Assembly: GCF_003846135.1 (NCBI RefSeq)
Contig: NZ_RHHM01000020.1
Coordinates: forward strand, 1 to 61,753
Direction: 5' to 3'
Length of the DNA: 61,753 nucleotides
Source of the DNA: Erwinia psidii
GTDB lineage: Bacteria > Pseudomonadota > Gammaproteobacteria > Enterobacterales > Enterobacteriaceae
Shown in pieces: positions 19,441-29,684 of the stretch (the first letter of the stretch is position 1; each line of letters opens with the position of its first letter). The notes below the pieces were generated by a model. The model worked only from the letters and a program-made list of their open reading frames with translations. It did not search any database and was not told the DNA's origin. Made by a program: the position numbers and the translations under genes.

Positions 19441-19468
19441 ATCATCCCCGCCAGCAGGTGGGGATGAT
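19441..19468 (+). terminator. Terminator-like hairpin after trhO
   Basis: ATCATCCCC and GGGGATGAT form a 9-bp stem 14 bases after the stop. The T-run behind it is weak. Confidence 0.5.
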
Positions 19469-20242
19469 CTTACTTGTCGCAGTCCTGCAACAGACGTTAT
19501 CAACTCAGCCTTTCGCGATGGCGGATCGCAGGCGGTGATCGCATATAACCTCTCCAGCTTCCGGGCCATTTCGATGGTAAAGTCGTCCCACAGGATTGCC
19601 TGACGAACGGCTTTCGCATATCACCGCGCCGGTGAACGCTATCCCGTCACCCACCCCATAATGGCTGCCGTTCCTGGCGTTGTCTTCGCGCAATGTTTTC
19701 ACCGTTTATCGTTTGTATTTGTCTGGCGTGGTGTTAAAAATATATACATTGCATCATTGTGACATGTCGTCGGAACAGGGTTTTGCTGCCCTGGCGCCTT
19801 ACTTCCCCATTATCCCGAATGCCCCGGTTTCCGGGTGGTCGGTCTGGGCGTGGTGAAATAAACAGTCTGCTGATTCAGGTGATGATGTCGCTGGCATTGT
19901 CTGTGGGACCAAAACAGATCTACAGCCCGTTGCAGAAAACGGTATTCGCGTCAGCAAAGGAAAATCTTAATCAGCGGAATACGACGAAATAAGGCTCAAC
20001 AGCGGCGCGCAACCGTGCTTCACTTTGCCAACCTCTGCGGCGCAAGAGGTGGTGCTCTTCAGGTAAAAAACCAGTCACCATGCGGTCTTGCGGAGCATCA
20101 CTTCAGACTGCACCGCTATTGTCGAAAATCGGTAACTGTGACGGTATCAGACGCAGCTATCAAGTGTCAGATTAATTGGTAATATAAAAAAACGGATTAA
20201 ATAATCTGTTAATACGGCGCAGATATGGCCGTATTTATTCAG
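19469..20242. other. Decayed gap where yceI/yceJ would be expected
   Basis: E. coli has yceI, yceJ and yceO between yceA and solA. Here about 770 bases carry only short broken frames on both strands (the longest about 77 codons) with no recognisable domain. I cannot tell what they were. Confidence 0.5.
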
Positions 20243-21352
20243 TTAAAAACGAGACAGAGAAAAAGGTGATAAATCAAATTCCGCTGCTTTACCCTGAGCA
20301 AAATTAGCGGCAATTTCACCCAACACCGTGGCAAATTTAAAACCATGACCACTGAGTCCACTAATTAACAGACGGTTTGGTGAGTCGGGTATGGTATCAA
20401 TAATAAAATCTTTGTCACCGGTATTATCATAGGTGCATGACTCTCCGTGCAGGCAAACGCCTACGCCCGGTAGAAAGTGGCGCAGGAAAGAAAAAAGTTC
20501 ATTGCCATCAGCCGCCACGGTCCCAAAAGCGGTGCGTTGTTGCGGTGTCTCAACAGGCTGTCCCCCGTCATGTTTACCAATTTTAATGGCGTTATTGTCT
20601 GCCGGGAATCCGTAATAATGCCCGTCCGCTGCTTCGACGGTAAAGGCCGGGAAACGGTTATTTTCACTGTAACGGCCATCAGCCTGATGCCAGGCAAATA
20701 CTTTTCGCACCGGTGTGATGGGCAACTGCGGTAACAACGTTTTCACCCAGGTTCCACAGCTCAGCAGCAGTTTACGTCCGTAAAAAGTACCCTCAGCGGT
20801 ATGTACCCGTTGAAGCCCGTCCTGTTCCTCCAGAGCGTCCACCGCACAGTTAAACAGCTGGGCCGCACCGGCTTCTCTGGCAAGGCGGATCAGATGACGT
20901 ACAGCCACATCAGACTTCAGATAACCAGCACGGGCTTCAAAAACCCCAATATAATCATCAGGAACCGCAAGCTGTGGCCACCGTGCGCCAATGTTTGCAC
21001 TGTCCAGTATGTCAACCTGCAGGGAGAAGGTTGCTGCACTCTGACGGACACCGGCAATAAATTCAGAGGTTGCGGGTGCCAGGTTAAGTACGCCGCTCCG
21101 CTGCATAATACGTTCACCGCATTGTGCTTCCAGTTCATCCCACAGCTGTTGCGCCCTCAGCACCATCGGCACGTAGCGTGATCCTTCACCGTAAGCATGA
21201 CGGATCAGACGGGATTCTCCATGGTGACTGCCCTCACGATGCGGAGGATGCGCGCGATCGATCATCAGTACCTTCAGACCAGCCCGGCTGGCATACCATC
21301 CGGCGGCAGCACCGACAGAACCACTGCCTGCCACTATTAAGTCATACACCAT
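20243..21352 (-). CDS. solA: N-methyl-L-tryptophan oxidase SolA
   Basis: SolA is a monomeric-sarcosine-oxidase-type flavoenzyme that oxidatively demethylates N-methyl-tryptophan and sarcosine. The 369-residue protein begins with the dinucleotide-binding Gly-Ser-Gly-Ser-Val-Gly (9-14). It has [10 protein letters not shown], and Cys306 in Glu-Ser-Cys-Thr-Tyr-Asn/Asp, the residue that binds FAD covalently in this family. Gly-Leu-Ser-Gly-His-Gly-Phe-Lys lies near the end. It is followed downstream by bssS on the other side, as in E. coli. Confidence 0.9.
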   Translation of the reverse strand: MVYDLIVAGSGSVGAAAGWYASRAGLKVLMIDRAHPPHREGSHHGESRLIRHAYGEGSRYVPMVLRAQQLWDELEAQCGERIMQRSGVLNLAPATSEFIAGVRQSAATFSLQVDILDSANIGARWPQLAVPDDYIGVFEARAGYLKSDVAVRHLIRLAREAGAAQLFNCAVDALEEQDGLQRVHTAEGTFYGRKLLLSCGTWVKTLLPQLPITPVRKVFAWHQADGRYSENNRFPAFTVEAADGHYYGFPADNNAIKIGKHDGGQPVETPQQRTAFGTVAADGNELFSFLRHFLPGVGVCLHGESCTYDNTGDKDFIIDTIPDSPNRLLISGLSGHGFKFATVLGEIAANFAQGKAAEFDLSPFSLSRF

Positions 21353-21412
21353 CTCAGCAAGGTTCCTTTCCGGTTAGGCAAAGCATGCAGAATAGCAAAA
21401 TGCAGCACCATT

Positions 21413-21438
21413 GAAAAAGGCACTCTTCTGGAGTGCCT
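21413..21438 (-). terminator. Terminator of bssS
   Basis: On the minus strand AGGCACTC and GAGTGCCT pair around CAGAA, followed by TTTTC. Confidence 0.8.
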
Positions 21439-21463
21439 TGCGGGTGCTGATAACTGAATAAAA

Positions 21464-21718
21464 TCAGTGCTTACGGTAATCACGGTCCTGGTAATCTGTT
21501 GCTTCGATCTTGGCAATGCCAGCTTCAAGGATGGAGATAAACTGTCGGGCGACATCGGTGGTTAACCAGTAGGTCTGACCAACCTCTGCTTCGTCAGTCT
21601 GCTTCTGATTAGCGGAAAGTGAATGCAAACGGATCATCATAGCATCATAGCTGTCGACGGTACTGATATCCCACCCAATGAGGGGATGTGTCTGGATAAC
21701 ATCTTTGTTTCTGTCCAT
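21464..21718 (-). CDS. bssS: Biofilm regulator BssS
   Basis: This 84-residue protein matches E. coli BssS, with Gln-Thr-His-Pro-Leu-x-Gly-Trp-Asp-Ile-Ser-Thr-Val-Asp-Ser-Tyr-Asp-Ala near the start and Ala-Arg-Gln-Phe-Ile-Ser-Ile-Leu-Glu-Ala-Gly-Ile in the second half. BssS affects biofilm formation through signal and catabolite-linked expression; its biochemical activity is not known. The Met at 21718 has a GGGGG ribosome site 6 bases upstream; the open frame further up is ignored. Confidence 0.9.
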   Translation of the reverse strand: MDRNKDVIQTHPLIGWDISTVDSYDAMMIRLHSLSANQKQTDEAEVGQTYWLTTDVARQFISILEAGIAKIEATDYQDRDYRKH

Positions 21719-22001
21719 TATAACCCCCTTTATAACTCGTATTAGTAATGACAACGAAGTGATTTATCGAGGTTCAATGCGGTCTTTTTTTACAGAGCAA
21801 AGTAATTATAACAGGGTTTTTTAGATTCGTGCAGAATGAAATTTTTATCGCGGGGAATGAACTTTTAATTGCTGCTTATTTCACTCGCTGCCGATAATTA
21901 TCGCCCGGAGAAAAACAGCCGTGGGACATTTGCGGAAATATTATCTCTGCCGTGACAATTTAGCGTCTTATCATCCGGCAGCGGACCGGGCCTGGCAAAA
22001 A

Positions 22002-22029
22002 ATAAAAAAGCCGGATGGCGAAATCCGGC
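22002..22029 (-). terminator. Terminator of dinI
   Basis: On the minus strand GCCGGAT and ATCCGGC pair, followed by a T-rich tract (TTTTTTATT). It lies about 30 bases after the dinI stop. Confidence 0.85.
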
Positions 22030-22058
22030 AAACAACGGAAAAGAAAAGGGATGCGGAG

Positions 22059-22304
22059 TCAGTCGGTGATAAACCAGTCGTCGGCACTTTCCCAGGTTTC
22101 CTGTAAAATTTCAGTCACGCGATCTTTCGCTGCATGATTACCACCCATCACCGTCAGGTTGTTGGCAGCCGCATAGCGAACGGAAACGCTGTGAGCCGTT
22201 TCAGGAAACTGCTGATTAATTCGCTTGTCCAGTTCTGCGGTCAGTGCATCGATGGCACCAGCCGGTAGGGATGTGGTTTTTGCTACAGTGACTTCGATAC
22301 GCAT
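22059..22304 (-). CDS. dinI: DNA damage-inducible protein I
   Basis: DinI binds RecA filaments and adjusts the SOS response by stabilising the filament and limiting UmuD processing. The 81-residue protein matches DinI in length. It opens with Met-Arg-Ile-Glu-Val-Thr-Val-Ala-Lys-Thr and ends with Trp-Glu-Ser-Ala-Asp-Asp-Trp-Phe. A LexA operator lies 22-37 bases upstream of the start, so SOS control is directly visible. Confidence 0.93.
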   Translation of the reverse strand: MRIEVTVAKTTSLPAGAIDALTAELDKRINQQFPETAHSVSVRYAAANNLTVMGGNHAAKDRVTEILQETWESADDWFITD

Positions 22305-22325
22305 GGAAAGCCTCCGAATAAGATA

Positions 22326-22341
22326 CTGTAAATATATACAG
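22326..22341. promoter_or_regulatory. LexA (SOS) box of dinI
   Basis: CTGTAAATATATACAG has the full CTG-N10-CAG pattern with an AT-rich core, directly upstream of dinI. Confidence 0.92.
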
Positions 22342-22374
22342 TTAAATGTCCGAAGGCAATCTTTTTGTTACAGG

Positions 22375-23421
22375 TTATGGTGCCACTTGCCAGTTAAGCG
22401 TTTCACCGGCAAGGAAAGGGACCAGCGTATCATCACCGAGTTTGACGCTCTCCGGCACGGTCCACGGCTGTCGCACCAGCCTGATGCTGCCCTCATTCAG
22501 TGGCAGATCGTAAAAGCGAGGACCGTTTTCTGAGCAGAACGCCTCAAAATGTTGCAGCGCATCCATTTCCTCAAACACCGTGGCGTAGGCTGGCAGTGAC
22601 GTGGGCGCATTGAAGACCCCCGCACACCCACAGCTGGCCTCTTTCCGCTGACGCAGATGCGGCGCAGTATCGGTGCCAAGGAAGAAACGCGTATTACCGC
22701 TGGCCACGACCTTGCGCAGCGCTTGCTGGTGAACATTCCGCTTGAGAACAGGCAGGCAATACAAATGCGGACGTATCCCTCCCACCAGCATGTGATTGCG
22801 GTTAAACATTAAATGTTGTGGCGTGATGGTGGCGGCGAGGAAACGGTTGCCCTCCTGCACGTATGCGGCAGCGTCCTGTGTTGTGATGTGCTCGAATACC
22901 ACTTTCAGCTCCGGGTACTGTATGCGCAGTGGTTCCATCACGGTGTCGATAAAGCGCGCTTCACGATCAAATATATCAATATGCGCATCGGTGACTTCAC
23001 CGTGGACCAACAACGGCATGCCGATTTTTTGCATCCGTTCCAGCACCGGGGCAATGGCGGCGATATTAGTTACGCCATGGCTGGAATTGGTGGTGGCGTG
23101 TGCCGGATAGAGCTTGGCAGCGGTAAATACGCCGGCACTGAAGCCTTTTTCCACTTCATCTGCATCCAGTGAATCTGTCAGATAACAGGTCATTAGCGGC
23201 GTGAAGCTGTGCCCGGCAGGCAGTGCTGCCATAATACGTTCACGGTAGGCAATGGCCGCAGCCACGCTGGTGACGGGCGGAACCAGGTTTGGCATCACGA
23301 TTGCCCGCCCGGAAACCTCGCTGGTAAAAGGCAGCACGGTCTGTAACATTTCATCGTCACGCAGATGAATATGCCAGTCGTCAGGGCGGCGGATCATAAG
23401 TTCCTGGGGTTTTGCAGTCAT
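22375..23421 (-). CDS. pyrC: Dihydroorotase
   Basis: PyrC closes N-carbamoyl-aspartate to dihydroorotate in pyrimidine synthesis. The 348-residue protein carries Asp-Trp-His17-Ile-His19-Leu-Arg (zinc ligands), Lys103 in Ala-Ala-Lys-Leu-Tyr-Pro-Ala (the carbamylated bridging lysine), His-Gly-Glu-Val, and Gly-Thr-Asp-Thr-Ala-Pro-His. Length equals E. coli PyrC. The Met at 23421 is chosen by alignment to the family start (Met-Thr-Ala-Lys/Pro). Position between dinI and yceB is conserved. Confidence 0.95.
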   Translation of the reverse strand: MTAKPQELMIRRPDDWHIHLRDDEMLQTVLPFTSEVSGRAIVMPNLVPPVTSVAAAIAYRERIMAALPAGHSFTPLMTCYLTDSLDADEVEKGFSAGVFTAAKLYPAHATTNSSHGVTNIAAIAPVLERMQKIGMPLLVHGEVTDAHIDIFDREARFIDTVMEPLRIQYPELKVVFEHITTQDAAAYVQEGNRFLAATITPQHLMFNRNHMLVGGIRPHLYCLPVLKRNVHQQALRKVVASGNTRFFLGTDTAPHLRQRKEASCGCAGVFNAPTSLPAYATVFEEMDALQHFEAFCSENGPRFYDLPLNEGSIRLVRQPWTVPESVKLGDDTLVPFLAGETLNWQVAP

Positions 23422-23586
23422 AAACAGGCTCCGGCAGAAGTGAAGGCGTTGTGGCTGATTTGGCCGGGTTCCAAGCATAAGCACAAAGCGGCGGCTTTGC
23501 ACCTGGTTTGTGATTCAGTCACGGAGTAAAAATGAAAATGCCGGGAGGCGTTCTCTGTCCGGGACGAACAGAGAACGGGGAAGGGA

Positions 23587-24153
23587 TTAGTCAGTGAACG
23601 GGATAACCAGCTTACCAGGTTGTACTTCAAGGCCCTTGGCGAATCGTTTTGCCAGCGACTCTGCTTTGCTACGGTCGGCGCTCAACAGGTAGGCGGGCTT
23701 CTGGTTGAAATAGTCTTTCAGTGACTGGTTAAGGTATGGCGTCAGGGTTTTCAGCACACCCTGCATCTTCTCAGGCTGCACCTGCACATCCACCAGCTCC
23801 AGATCATGCAAATAAATAGCCCCCTGTTCTTTATTAAACACCGGCTGTGCCTTCATGGTCAGCTTCATATCGGCGTTTTGCGGGCCAAACAGGGAACTGA
23901 TATTGACTTTAGCGTTACCCGTCAACGTGACTTTGTTGGGTTCTTCGCGTCCTATCTGGCTGTTAAGGTTACTCAGAACAATATGCGCATCAACCAGTCC
24001 GGCCACGCCAATTTGTTTCTCATAATTATTGTGCTTTTCCAGCGCCTGGTTTATTTCCTGTTCGCTGATGGTGTATTGCGTCAGCTGGTTACAGCCGCTG
24101 AGTAATACTGCCAACAGCAGGGCGCTTAGCCCGGCGAAAAACGTTTTCATCAT
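23587..24153 (-). CDS. yceB: YceB-family lipoprotein (DUF1439)
   Basis: This 188-residue lipoprotein has a Leu-Leu-Ser-Gly-Cys lipobox (Cys21) and a mature domain of about 167 residues. It contains Tyr-Thr-Ile-Ser-Glu-Gln-Glu-Ile-Asn and alternates as expected for the DUF1439 fold, which belongs to the lipid-binding-like (TULIP-type) group. It matches E. coli YceB in length. In E. coli grxB and mdtH follow; here both are missing and rimJ comes next on the other strand. Two adjacent Met codons are possible starts; GAGGATC precedes the first. Confidence 0.85.
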   Translation of the reverse strand: MMKTFFAGLSALLLAVLLSGCNQLTQYTISEQEINQALEKHNNYEKQIGVAGLVDAHIVLSNLNSQIGREEPNKVTLTGNAKVNISSLFGPQNADMKLTMKAQPVFNKEQGAIYLHDLELVDVQVQPEKMQGVLKTLTPYLNQSLKDYFNQKPAYLLSADRSKAESLAKRFAKGLEVQPGKLVIPFTD

Positions 24154-24458
24154 GATCCTCGTCATATTATGCCGTCTGTTACCCTCCAGACCGAAGAGAA
24201 TAGCTTGCACGACATTGTGCTCAGAGTCACCAGGATTAACACGCAGAGTGGGGGTGCGCTTAATGTCGGAGACATTTTGTGGCCCTGTGGATCATTCAGC
24301 GATAAATGACGACCGCATTGCTATGCTGTTGACGCCGCTTTGCGTTGAGCGGGCGGATTATTTTACGCCCGAGAGTGGGGGTGATTATAATTTTCTGATG
24401 AAATCACAGAGTACGGCGCACGTTGCGCCGGTTTTTTTCCGAGGATGCAGGAGAGAGA
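24154..24458. other. yceB-rimJ divergent region; grxB and mdtH absent
   Basis: The 305 bases contain no gene I can support. They should hold both promoters. The E. coli genes grxB and mdtH, which lie here, are not present even as fragments. Confidence 0.5.
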
Positions 24459-25055
24459 ATGTTTGGCTATCGTTCCGCTGTGCCGAAAGCCCGCCTGACC
24501 ACTGACCGACTGGTGGTTCGTCTGGTCTGTGAACGCGACGCCTGGCGTTTAGCCGATTACTACGCTGAAAATCGTGCATTTCTGAAACCCTGGGAGCCAG
24601 TTCGCGACGACAGTCATGGTTATCCCTCTGGCTGGCAGGCCCGTCTTGGGCTGATTGGTGAAATGCACAAGCAAGGCAATGCCTACTATTTCGCGGTGCT
24701 GGACCCGAATGAAACGGAGATACGCGGCGTGGCGAATTTCAGCAATGTGGTGCGGGGATCGTTCCATGCCTGCTACCTGGGCTATTCGCTGGCTGAAAAA
24801 TGGCAGGGGCAGGGGATTATGTATGAAGCATTGCAGTCAGCGATACGTTATATGCAGCGCCAGCAACGTATGCACAGAATTATGGCGAATTACATGCCAC
24901 ACAATCATCGCAGTGGCAATTTGCTGGCACGGCTTGGTTTTGAGAAGGAGGGCTATGCCAAAAATTACCTGATGATTGACGGACTCTGGCAGGATCATGT
25001 GCTGACCGCCCTCACCACCAACGCGTGGCAACCCGAACGACGTGGACCATTATGA
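24459..25055 (+). CDS. rimJ: Ribosomal protein S5 alanine N-acetyltransferase RimJ
   Basis: RimJ is a GNAT enzyme that acetylates the N-terminal alanine of ribosomal protein S5. The 198-residue protein starts Met-Phe-Gly-Tyr-Arg-Ser. It keeps [11 protein letters not shown] and the acetyl-CoA binding segment [10 protein letters not shown], followed by Asn-Tyr-Met-Pro-His-Asn. The ATG at 24459 follows GGAGAGAG and agrees with the E. coli start. Its stop overlaps the yceH start (ATGA), so the two form an operon. Confidence 0.93.
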   Translation: MFGYRSAVPKARLTTDRLVVRLVCERDAWRLADYYAENRAFLKPWEPVRDDSHGYPSGWQARLGLIGEMHKQGNAYYFAVLDPNETEIRGVANFSNVVRGSFHACYLGYSLAEKWQGQGIMYEALQSAIRYMQRQQRMHRIMANYMPHNHRSGNLLARLGFEKEGYAKNYLMIDGLWQDHVLTALTTNAWQPERRGPL

Positions 25056-25699
25056 TGAAAACAGTGCTTTCTGCCCTTGAGGCGCGGGTGGTGGGGTGCC
25101 TGCTGGAAAAGCAGGTAACCACCCCTGAACAATATCCCATGTCGCTCAACGGAGTGCTTATCGCCTGCAATCAGAAGTCAAACCGTGAACCGGTGATGAC
25201 GCTGAGCGAATCTGACGTGCAGGACACACTGGACATGTTGGTAAAAAAACATCTGGCTACCGTCCTGAGTCGTGCAGGGGATCGGGTGGTGAAATATAAA
25301 CACCGGTTCTGCAATACTGAGTTTGGTCCGTTGAGGTTGACGCAGGGCGAGCTGGCGTTGGTGAGCACCTTGCTGTTACGGGGGGCGCAGACCCCCGGCG
25401 AGCTGAGGACCCGCAGTATGCGGCTGCATGAGTTTGCTGACACGACGGAAGTGGAGCAGACGCTGGAAAGCCTGACCTCGCGCGAAGATGGTCCTTTGGT
25501 GATGCGACTTTCACGCGAGCCGGGAAAACGTGAAAGCCGCTATATGCATCTGTTCAGTGGCAACGTGGAAGATGCTGGCCCGGCCGAAAACGCACAGGCG
25601 ACGACAGAAAACGATCTTGTGGCCAGAGTAACCGAGCTGGAACGTGAGATGGCCGAACTGAAACAGCAGTTCGCCGGGTTGTTAGACCGGACGGACTGA
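25052..25699 (+). CDS. yceH: YceH, DUF480 winged-helix protein
   Basis: This 215-residue protein has two winged-helix-like DUF480 units: [11 protein letters not shown] near the start and [13 protein letters not shown] in the middle. A C-terminal coiled-coil-like segment rich in Glu and Leu follows (about 185-210). It matches E. coli YceH in length. DNA binding is plausible from the fold; no function is established. It is translationally coupled to rimJ. Confidence 0.9.
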   Translation: MMKTVLSALEARVVGCLLEKQVTTPEQYPMSLNGVLIACNQKSNREPVMTLSESDVQDTLDMLVKKHLATVLSRAGDRVVKYKHRFCNTEFGPLRLTQGELALVSTLLLRGAQTPGELRTRSMRLHEFADTTEVEQTLESLTSREDGPLVMRLSREPGKRESRYMHLFSGNVEDAGPAENAQATTENDLVARVTELEREMAELKQQFAGLLDRTD

Positions 25700-25744
25700 G
25701 GTTGTCGCCCTGGTTCAGCAGGCTGTTGAAAAAAAGAGAACAAC

Positions 25745-26668
25745 ATGATCAGACTTAAAGTGGGCATTATTGGTCTGGGAAGTATTGCGCAGAAAGCGTG
25801 GTTGCCCGTAGTGACAAGAACTGAAGGCTGGCAGATTGTCGGTGCATTCTCGCCAAACCAGCATCGCGCTGGCAAAATCTGTGAAAGTTATCGTATCCCT
25901 CTTTTTTCTTCTGCCGCAGAGCTGGCCGCTGCCAGTGATGCAGTATTTGTTCATACCACCACCGCCAGTCATTTCAGCATCGTCAAAGCGTTGTTGATGG
26001 CGGGTGTCGATGTCTGCGTCGATAAACCCCTGGCGGGCAGCCTCGATGAAGCGGAACAGCTGGTGGATTTAGCCCATCGTAAAGGGCGCAAGCTGATGGT
26101 GGCTTTCAACCGCCGCTTCGCGCCACGTTACCTGCAACTGAAAGCCGAATTATCGTCGCTGGCCTCGTTACGGATGGATAAACACCGTTGCGACAGCGTT
26201 GGCCCGCACGATCTGTTCCATACCCTGCTGGATGATTATCTGCATGTGGTGGATACGGCGCTTTGGCTGGGCGGCGGTCAGGCAGTGCTGCAAAACGGGA
26301 CTCTGCAAACCAACGGTGTGGGGGAGATGATGTATGCCGAACACCATTTTCGTCAGGGCAACCGTCTGATCACCACCAGTATGCATCGTCGGGCAGGCAC
26401 GCAGCGTGAAACGGTCAGGGCGCTGACTGACGGCAGCGTCTGGCAGATTGACGACATGTGTCATTTACAGCGGGAAATGGCGGGGCAGCTGATTATCGAC
26501 CCAACTCCCGCGTGGCAGAGTACCCTGGAACAGCGAGGGTTTGTGGGTGCCGTCAGGCATTTTATCGACTGTGTGCAAAATCAGACTCTGCCGCAAACCT
26601 CTGGCGAACAGGCGCTGATGGCGCAACGGGTGGTGGAAAAACTGTGGCGCGACACCGACCAGGAATAA
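25745..26668 (+). CDS. mviM: Gfo/Idh/MocA-family oxidoreductase MviM
   Basis: A 307-residue NAD(P)-dependent oxidoreductase. Gly-Leu-Gly-Ser-Ile-Ala near residue 10 is the Rossmann glycine motif, Asp93-Lys94-Pro95 contains the conserved lysine of the family, and His-Asp-Leu-x-His lies in the substrate part. Length and position directly before murJ match E. coli MviM (YceM). The substrate is unknown. It starts 45 bases after yceH and probably belongs to the same operon. Confidence 0.9.
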   Translation: MIRLKVGIIGLGSIAQKAWLPVVTRTEGWQIVGAFSPNQHRAGKICESYRIPLFSSAAELAAASDAVFVHTTTASHFSIVKALLMAGVDVCVDKPLAGSLDEAEQLVDLAHRKGRKLMVAFNRRFAPRYLQLKAELSSLASLRMDKHRCDSVGPHDLFHTLLDDYLHVVDTALWLGGGQAVLQNGTLQTNGVGEMMYAEHHFRQGNRLITTSMHRRAGTQRETVRALTDGSVWQIDDMCHLQREMAGQLIIDPTPAWQSTLEQRGFVGAVRHFIDCVQNQTLPQTSGEQALMAQRVVEKLWRDTDQE

Positions 26669-26792
26669 CGCTGTAACAATCCGCTATGGTTATTTGATTC
26701 ATTATCAGTAGACTATAGCGCTTGCCGATCGGAACCCTGCGTCGGGCGAAAACCTGACCTGCAATCCCGTTCCCGTAATAATCAGGAAACGC

Positions 26793-28331
26793 ATGAACCT
26801 GTTGAAATCACTGGCAGCGGTCAGCTCAATGACCCTGTTTTCTCGCGTGCTGGGATTTGCGCGCGATGCCATTGTGGCAAGAGTTTTTGGTGCCGGGATG
26901 GCGACGGATGCCTTTTTTGTGGCGTTCAAATTACCCAACTTACTGCGTCGGATCTTCGCTGAAGGGGCGTTTTCTCAGGCGTTTGTCCCCATCCTGGCCG
27001 AATACAAAAGCAAACAGGGAGAAGAAGCCACCAGAGTCTTCGTTTCCTGTGTTTCTGGTTTACTGACGCTGGTACTGGCGGTGGTGACCCTTGCAGGTAT
27101 TGTCACCGCGCCCTGGGTTATCCTGGCAACCGCCCCGGGTTTTGCCGATACGGCAGACAAATTTGCGCTTACCTCATCGCTGTTGCGCGTGACTTTTCCC
27201 TATATTTTGCTGATCTCGTTGGCTTCGCTGGCCGGGGCTATCCTCAACACCTGGAACCGTTTCTCGGTCCCGGCCTTTGCCCCTACGTTACTGAATATCA
27301 GCATGATCGGTTTTGCGCTTTTTGCCGCGCCGTACTTTCATCCTCCGGTGATGGCGCTGGCATGGGCCGTGGTGGTTGGCGGCGTGCTGCAACTGCTTTA
27401 TCAGTTACCGCATCTTAAGAAGATTGGCATGCTGGTGCTGCCGCGCATCAACCTGAAGGATGCCGGGGTGTGGCGGGTGATGCGGCAGATGGGACCGGCG
27501 ATCCTTGGCGTATCGGTCAGCCAGATTTCACTGATCATCAACACCATTTTCGCGTCGTTTCTGGTTTCAGGCTCGGTGTCGTGGATGTACTATGCCGACC
27601 GCCTGATGGAGTTCCCTTCCGGCGTGCTGGGCGTGGCGCTGGGAACCATACTGCTTCCCGCGCTGGCCAGAAGCTTTGCCACCGGAAATCACGCGGAGTA
27701 TAACCGCCTGATGGACTGGGGTCTGCGTCTCAGTTTTCTGTTGGCGTTACCCTGTGCGGTGGCGCTGGGGATCCTGTCAGGACCGCTGGTGGTGTCACTG
27801 TTTCAGTACGGCAAATTTACCGCTTTTCACGCTGCCATGACGCAGCAGGCTCTGGTGGCCTATTCGGTCGGGCTGGTGGGGCTGATTGTGGTGAAAATCC
27901 TCGCGCCGGGATTCTATTCCCGCCAGAACATTAAAACGCCGGTGAAGATCGCCCTCTTTACACTACTGATGACACAGCTGATGAACCTGGCGTTTATTGG
28001 CCCGCTGAAACACGCCGGTCTGTCGTTATCCATCGGGCTGGCAGCCTGTATCAATGCCCTGATGCTGTACTGGCAGCTGCGGAAACAGGCTATTTTCCAG
28101 CCTCAGCCCGGCTGGTTCAGTTTTCTTCTGCGTCTGACCATCGCGGTGGTGGTGATGGCGGCGGTGTTGCTGGGACTGTTATGGATAATGCCGGACTGGT
28201 CACAGGGCAATATGGTATGGCGATTGATGCGTCTGGTGGGGGTGTGTGCCGTCGGTGCGGCTACTTATTTTGGCGTGCTGGCCTTGCTGGGTTTTCGCCT
28301 GCGTGACTTCGCCCGAAGCACCACGGCGTAG
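26793..28331 (+). CDS. murJ: Lipid II flippase MurJ
   Basis: MurJ moves lipid II across the inner membrane for peptidoglycan synthesis and is essential in E. coli. The 512-residue protein has about 14 hydrophobic helices. It opens with [14 protein letters not shown], has Arg-Val-Leu-Gly-Phe-Ala-Arg-Asp near 20 and Phe-Lys-Leu-Pro-Asn-Leu-Leu-Arg-Arg near 45, both conserved in the MurJ/MviN family. Length agrees with E. coli (511). Confidence 0.95.
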   Translation: MNLLKSLAAVSSMTLFSRVLGFARDAIVARVFGAGMATDAFFVAFKLPNLLRRIFAEGAFSQAFVPILAEYKSKQGEEATRVFVSCVSGLLTLVLAVVTLAGIVTAPWVILATAPGFADTADKFALTSSLLRVTFPYILLISLASLAGAILNTWNRFSVPAFAPTLLNISMIGFALFAAPYFHPPVMALAWAVVVGGVLQLLYQLPHLKKIGMLVLPRINLKDAGVWRVMRQMGPAILGVSVSQISLIINTIFASFLVSGSVSWMYYADRLMEFPSGVLGVALGTILLPALARSFATGNHAEYNRLMDWGLRLSFLLALPCAVALGILSGPLVVSLFQYGKFTAFHAAMTQQALVAYSVGLVGLIVVKILAPGFYSRQNIKTPVKIALFTLLMTQLMNLAFIGPLKHAGLSLSIGLAACINALMLYWQLRKQAIFQPQPGWFSFLLRLTIAVVVMAAVLLGLLWIMPDWSQGNMVWRLMRLVGVCAVGAATYFGVLALLGFRLRDFARSTTA

Positions 28332-28845
28332 TGCCTTTGCCGGGGCAGGCTGGCAGAGGGGCCATGTCCCTTTGCCGAGCGTAGCGGGAAAAACGGCGCC
28401 CGGCGGCTTACAGACAATGCATTGCGATCGGCCATCGTAGTGCGCGTGTCGGCTTTCGTTCCCGCAAACAATTTCAGGGCTGAACATTCCGGGTAGCGAG
28501 GCGTAGCTCATAACGAAAGTATGACGGTCGAATCCTGACCCGCGCTGAGCGAAAGGCCCCTGTTAACATCAGGCGCTGGCGTGTTTTTCCGGCGGCAGAA
28601 AATAGCAGCCAGACGCCGAAAAGCGGACCTGCACAGAGAATGCCACCTACCGGATAGTGTGGTTTTTCGGCTGCGATCTGTCTGATCATATCCGGGGTTA
28701 AAACCGCAACCGATATGTACCGGTTAACTGCCCGGCGTGCGGCAGGACCGAACAGAAGGTTCACTGGCACGCTCAGTGTTGCGGGCAGTGGGAGAAGCTG
28801 AACCGCAAAGACTCGCTTTCATATGCCGGAAGGCGAAAAGGCGGT
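28332..28845. other. murJ-flgN gap without a supported gene
   Basis: Several overlapping open frames occur, the longest on the minus strand at 28474-28770 (98 codons), but none shows a family pattern, signal or good ribosome site. AACCGCAAAG at 28801-28810 has its inverse CTTTGCGGTT at 28852-28861 at the end of flgN, so a transcript-end stem is possible. Confidence 0.4.
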
Positions 28846-29277
28846 TCAGACTTTGCGGTTGATAAACACGTTTGACGTCGCCTGGCCATCCGGGCCATAA
28901 AATTTCTGCGAGTGATGCGGACGAAGCACGTCCAGCGCCTTTTCGGTAAAACCAATCTGGTGATTCAGCAGCAAACCATTATGCAGATTAGTATCACGCA
29001 GCTTCATGGTCTTTTCCTGAATGTCTGACCAGCGACGCGACAGTTCAGAGTGGCGGCTGTAGGGGGCATGAATGCCGCTGTCCTGCTCGGCATCACGGCG
29101 CATTTGCTCAAGAAAGTTGAGCGTCGCCAGCAGGGAGCTTTTATCTTCAGTAATACGCTGCAGTAAGCTGCTGTTGATCTGCCCGCCTGACAGCTGTTGT
29201 TGCTCTGATGTCATCACATCGGCCAGACTTGCCAGCACTTCCAGCATCTTATCAAGCGTCGTCAGCAGCTTATTCAT
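28846..29277 (-). CDS. flgN: Flagellar export chaperone FlgN
   Basis: FlgN is the cytosolic chaperone that brings the hook-associated proteins FlgK and FlgL to the flagellar export gate. The 143-residue protein is helical throughout and has Glu-Gln-Gln-Gln-Leu-Ser-Gly-Gly and Leu-Asn-x-His near the end, as in enterobacterial FlgN. It follows flgM with a 4-base gap, the usual flgMN operon, and shares its sigma-28 promoter. Confidence 0.88.
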   Translation of the reverse strand: MNKLLTTLDKMLEVLASLADVMTSEQQQLSGGQINSSLLQRITEDKSSLLATLNFLEQMRRDAEQDSGIHAPYSRHSELSRRWSDIQEKTMKLRDTNLHNGLLLNHQIGFTEKALDVLRPHHSQKFYGPDGQATSNVFINRKV

Positions 29278-29281
29278 TTAC

Positions 29282-29584
29282 TCAATTACCTTCTAAAGCG
29301 TCTTTTGCCTGCTGAATCAGGGCATCAGCGATTTTGCCGGTGTCCATTTTCAGTTCGCCATTACGAATGGCGGTTTTTAACTGCTCCACGCGGGCGGTGT
29401 TAATATCCTGCGAGCTGGATTTAGTCAGTTGTGACTGTGCGCCGCTCAGGACAACCTGCGAAGCGGTGGTGGTGCCGGTTGTTTTTGCCTCAGCCTGACG
29501 AGCCTTTGGTGCAGCCGTATCGGATGTATCGCGTGTCTGGACGGTGCTGGCTGAATTCAACGGTTGAGTTCTGTCAATGCTCAT
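29282..29584 (-). CDS. flgM: Anti-sigma-28 factor FlgM
   Basis: FlgM binds FliA (sigma-28) and holds back late flagellar genes until it is exported through a finished hook. The 100-residue protein begins Met-Ser-Ile-Asp-Arg-Thr-Gln-Pro-Leu and has a disordered Thr/Ala/Lys-rich N-terminal half. A C-terminal helical part with Val-Glu-Gln-Leu-Lys-x-Ala-Ile-Arg-Asn-Gly-Glu follows, as in Salmonella FlgM. A sigma-28 promoter lies 69-96 bases upstream. Confidence 0.92.
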   Translation of the reverse strand: MSIDRTQPLNSASTVQTRDTSDTAAPKARQAEAKTTGTTTASQVVLSGAQSQLTKSSSQDINTARVEQLKTAIRNGELKMDTGKIADALIQQAKDALEGN

Positions 29585-29652
29585 ATCTGACTCCTGTAAG
29601 CTCAGGCAAACTGTCAGCCTGTAAAATAAGTATATTGCGTCTGTTATTTATT

Positions 29653-29680
29653 CTATCGGCAGAACTGAGCCCATCTTTAG
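29653..29680 (-). promoter_or_regulatory. Sigma-28 (FliA) promoter of flgMN
   Basis: On the minus strand CTAAAG is followed, at the spacing of sigma-28 promoters, by GCCGATAG. Consensus is TAAA-N15-GCCGATAA. It sits between flgA and flgM and allows late expression of flgMN. Confidence 0.85.
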
Positions 29681-29684
29681 TCCT

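Noticed and set aside
28474..28770. 98-codon minus-strand frame between murJ and flgN
   Set aside because: No ribosome site, no recognisable motif, and it overlaps other open frames; not enough support for a gene.
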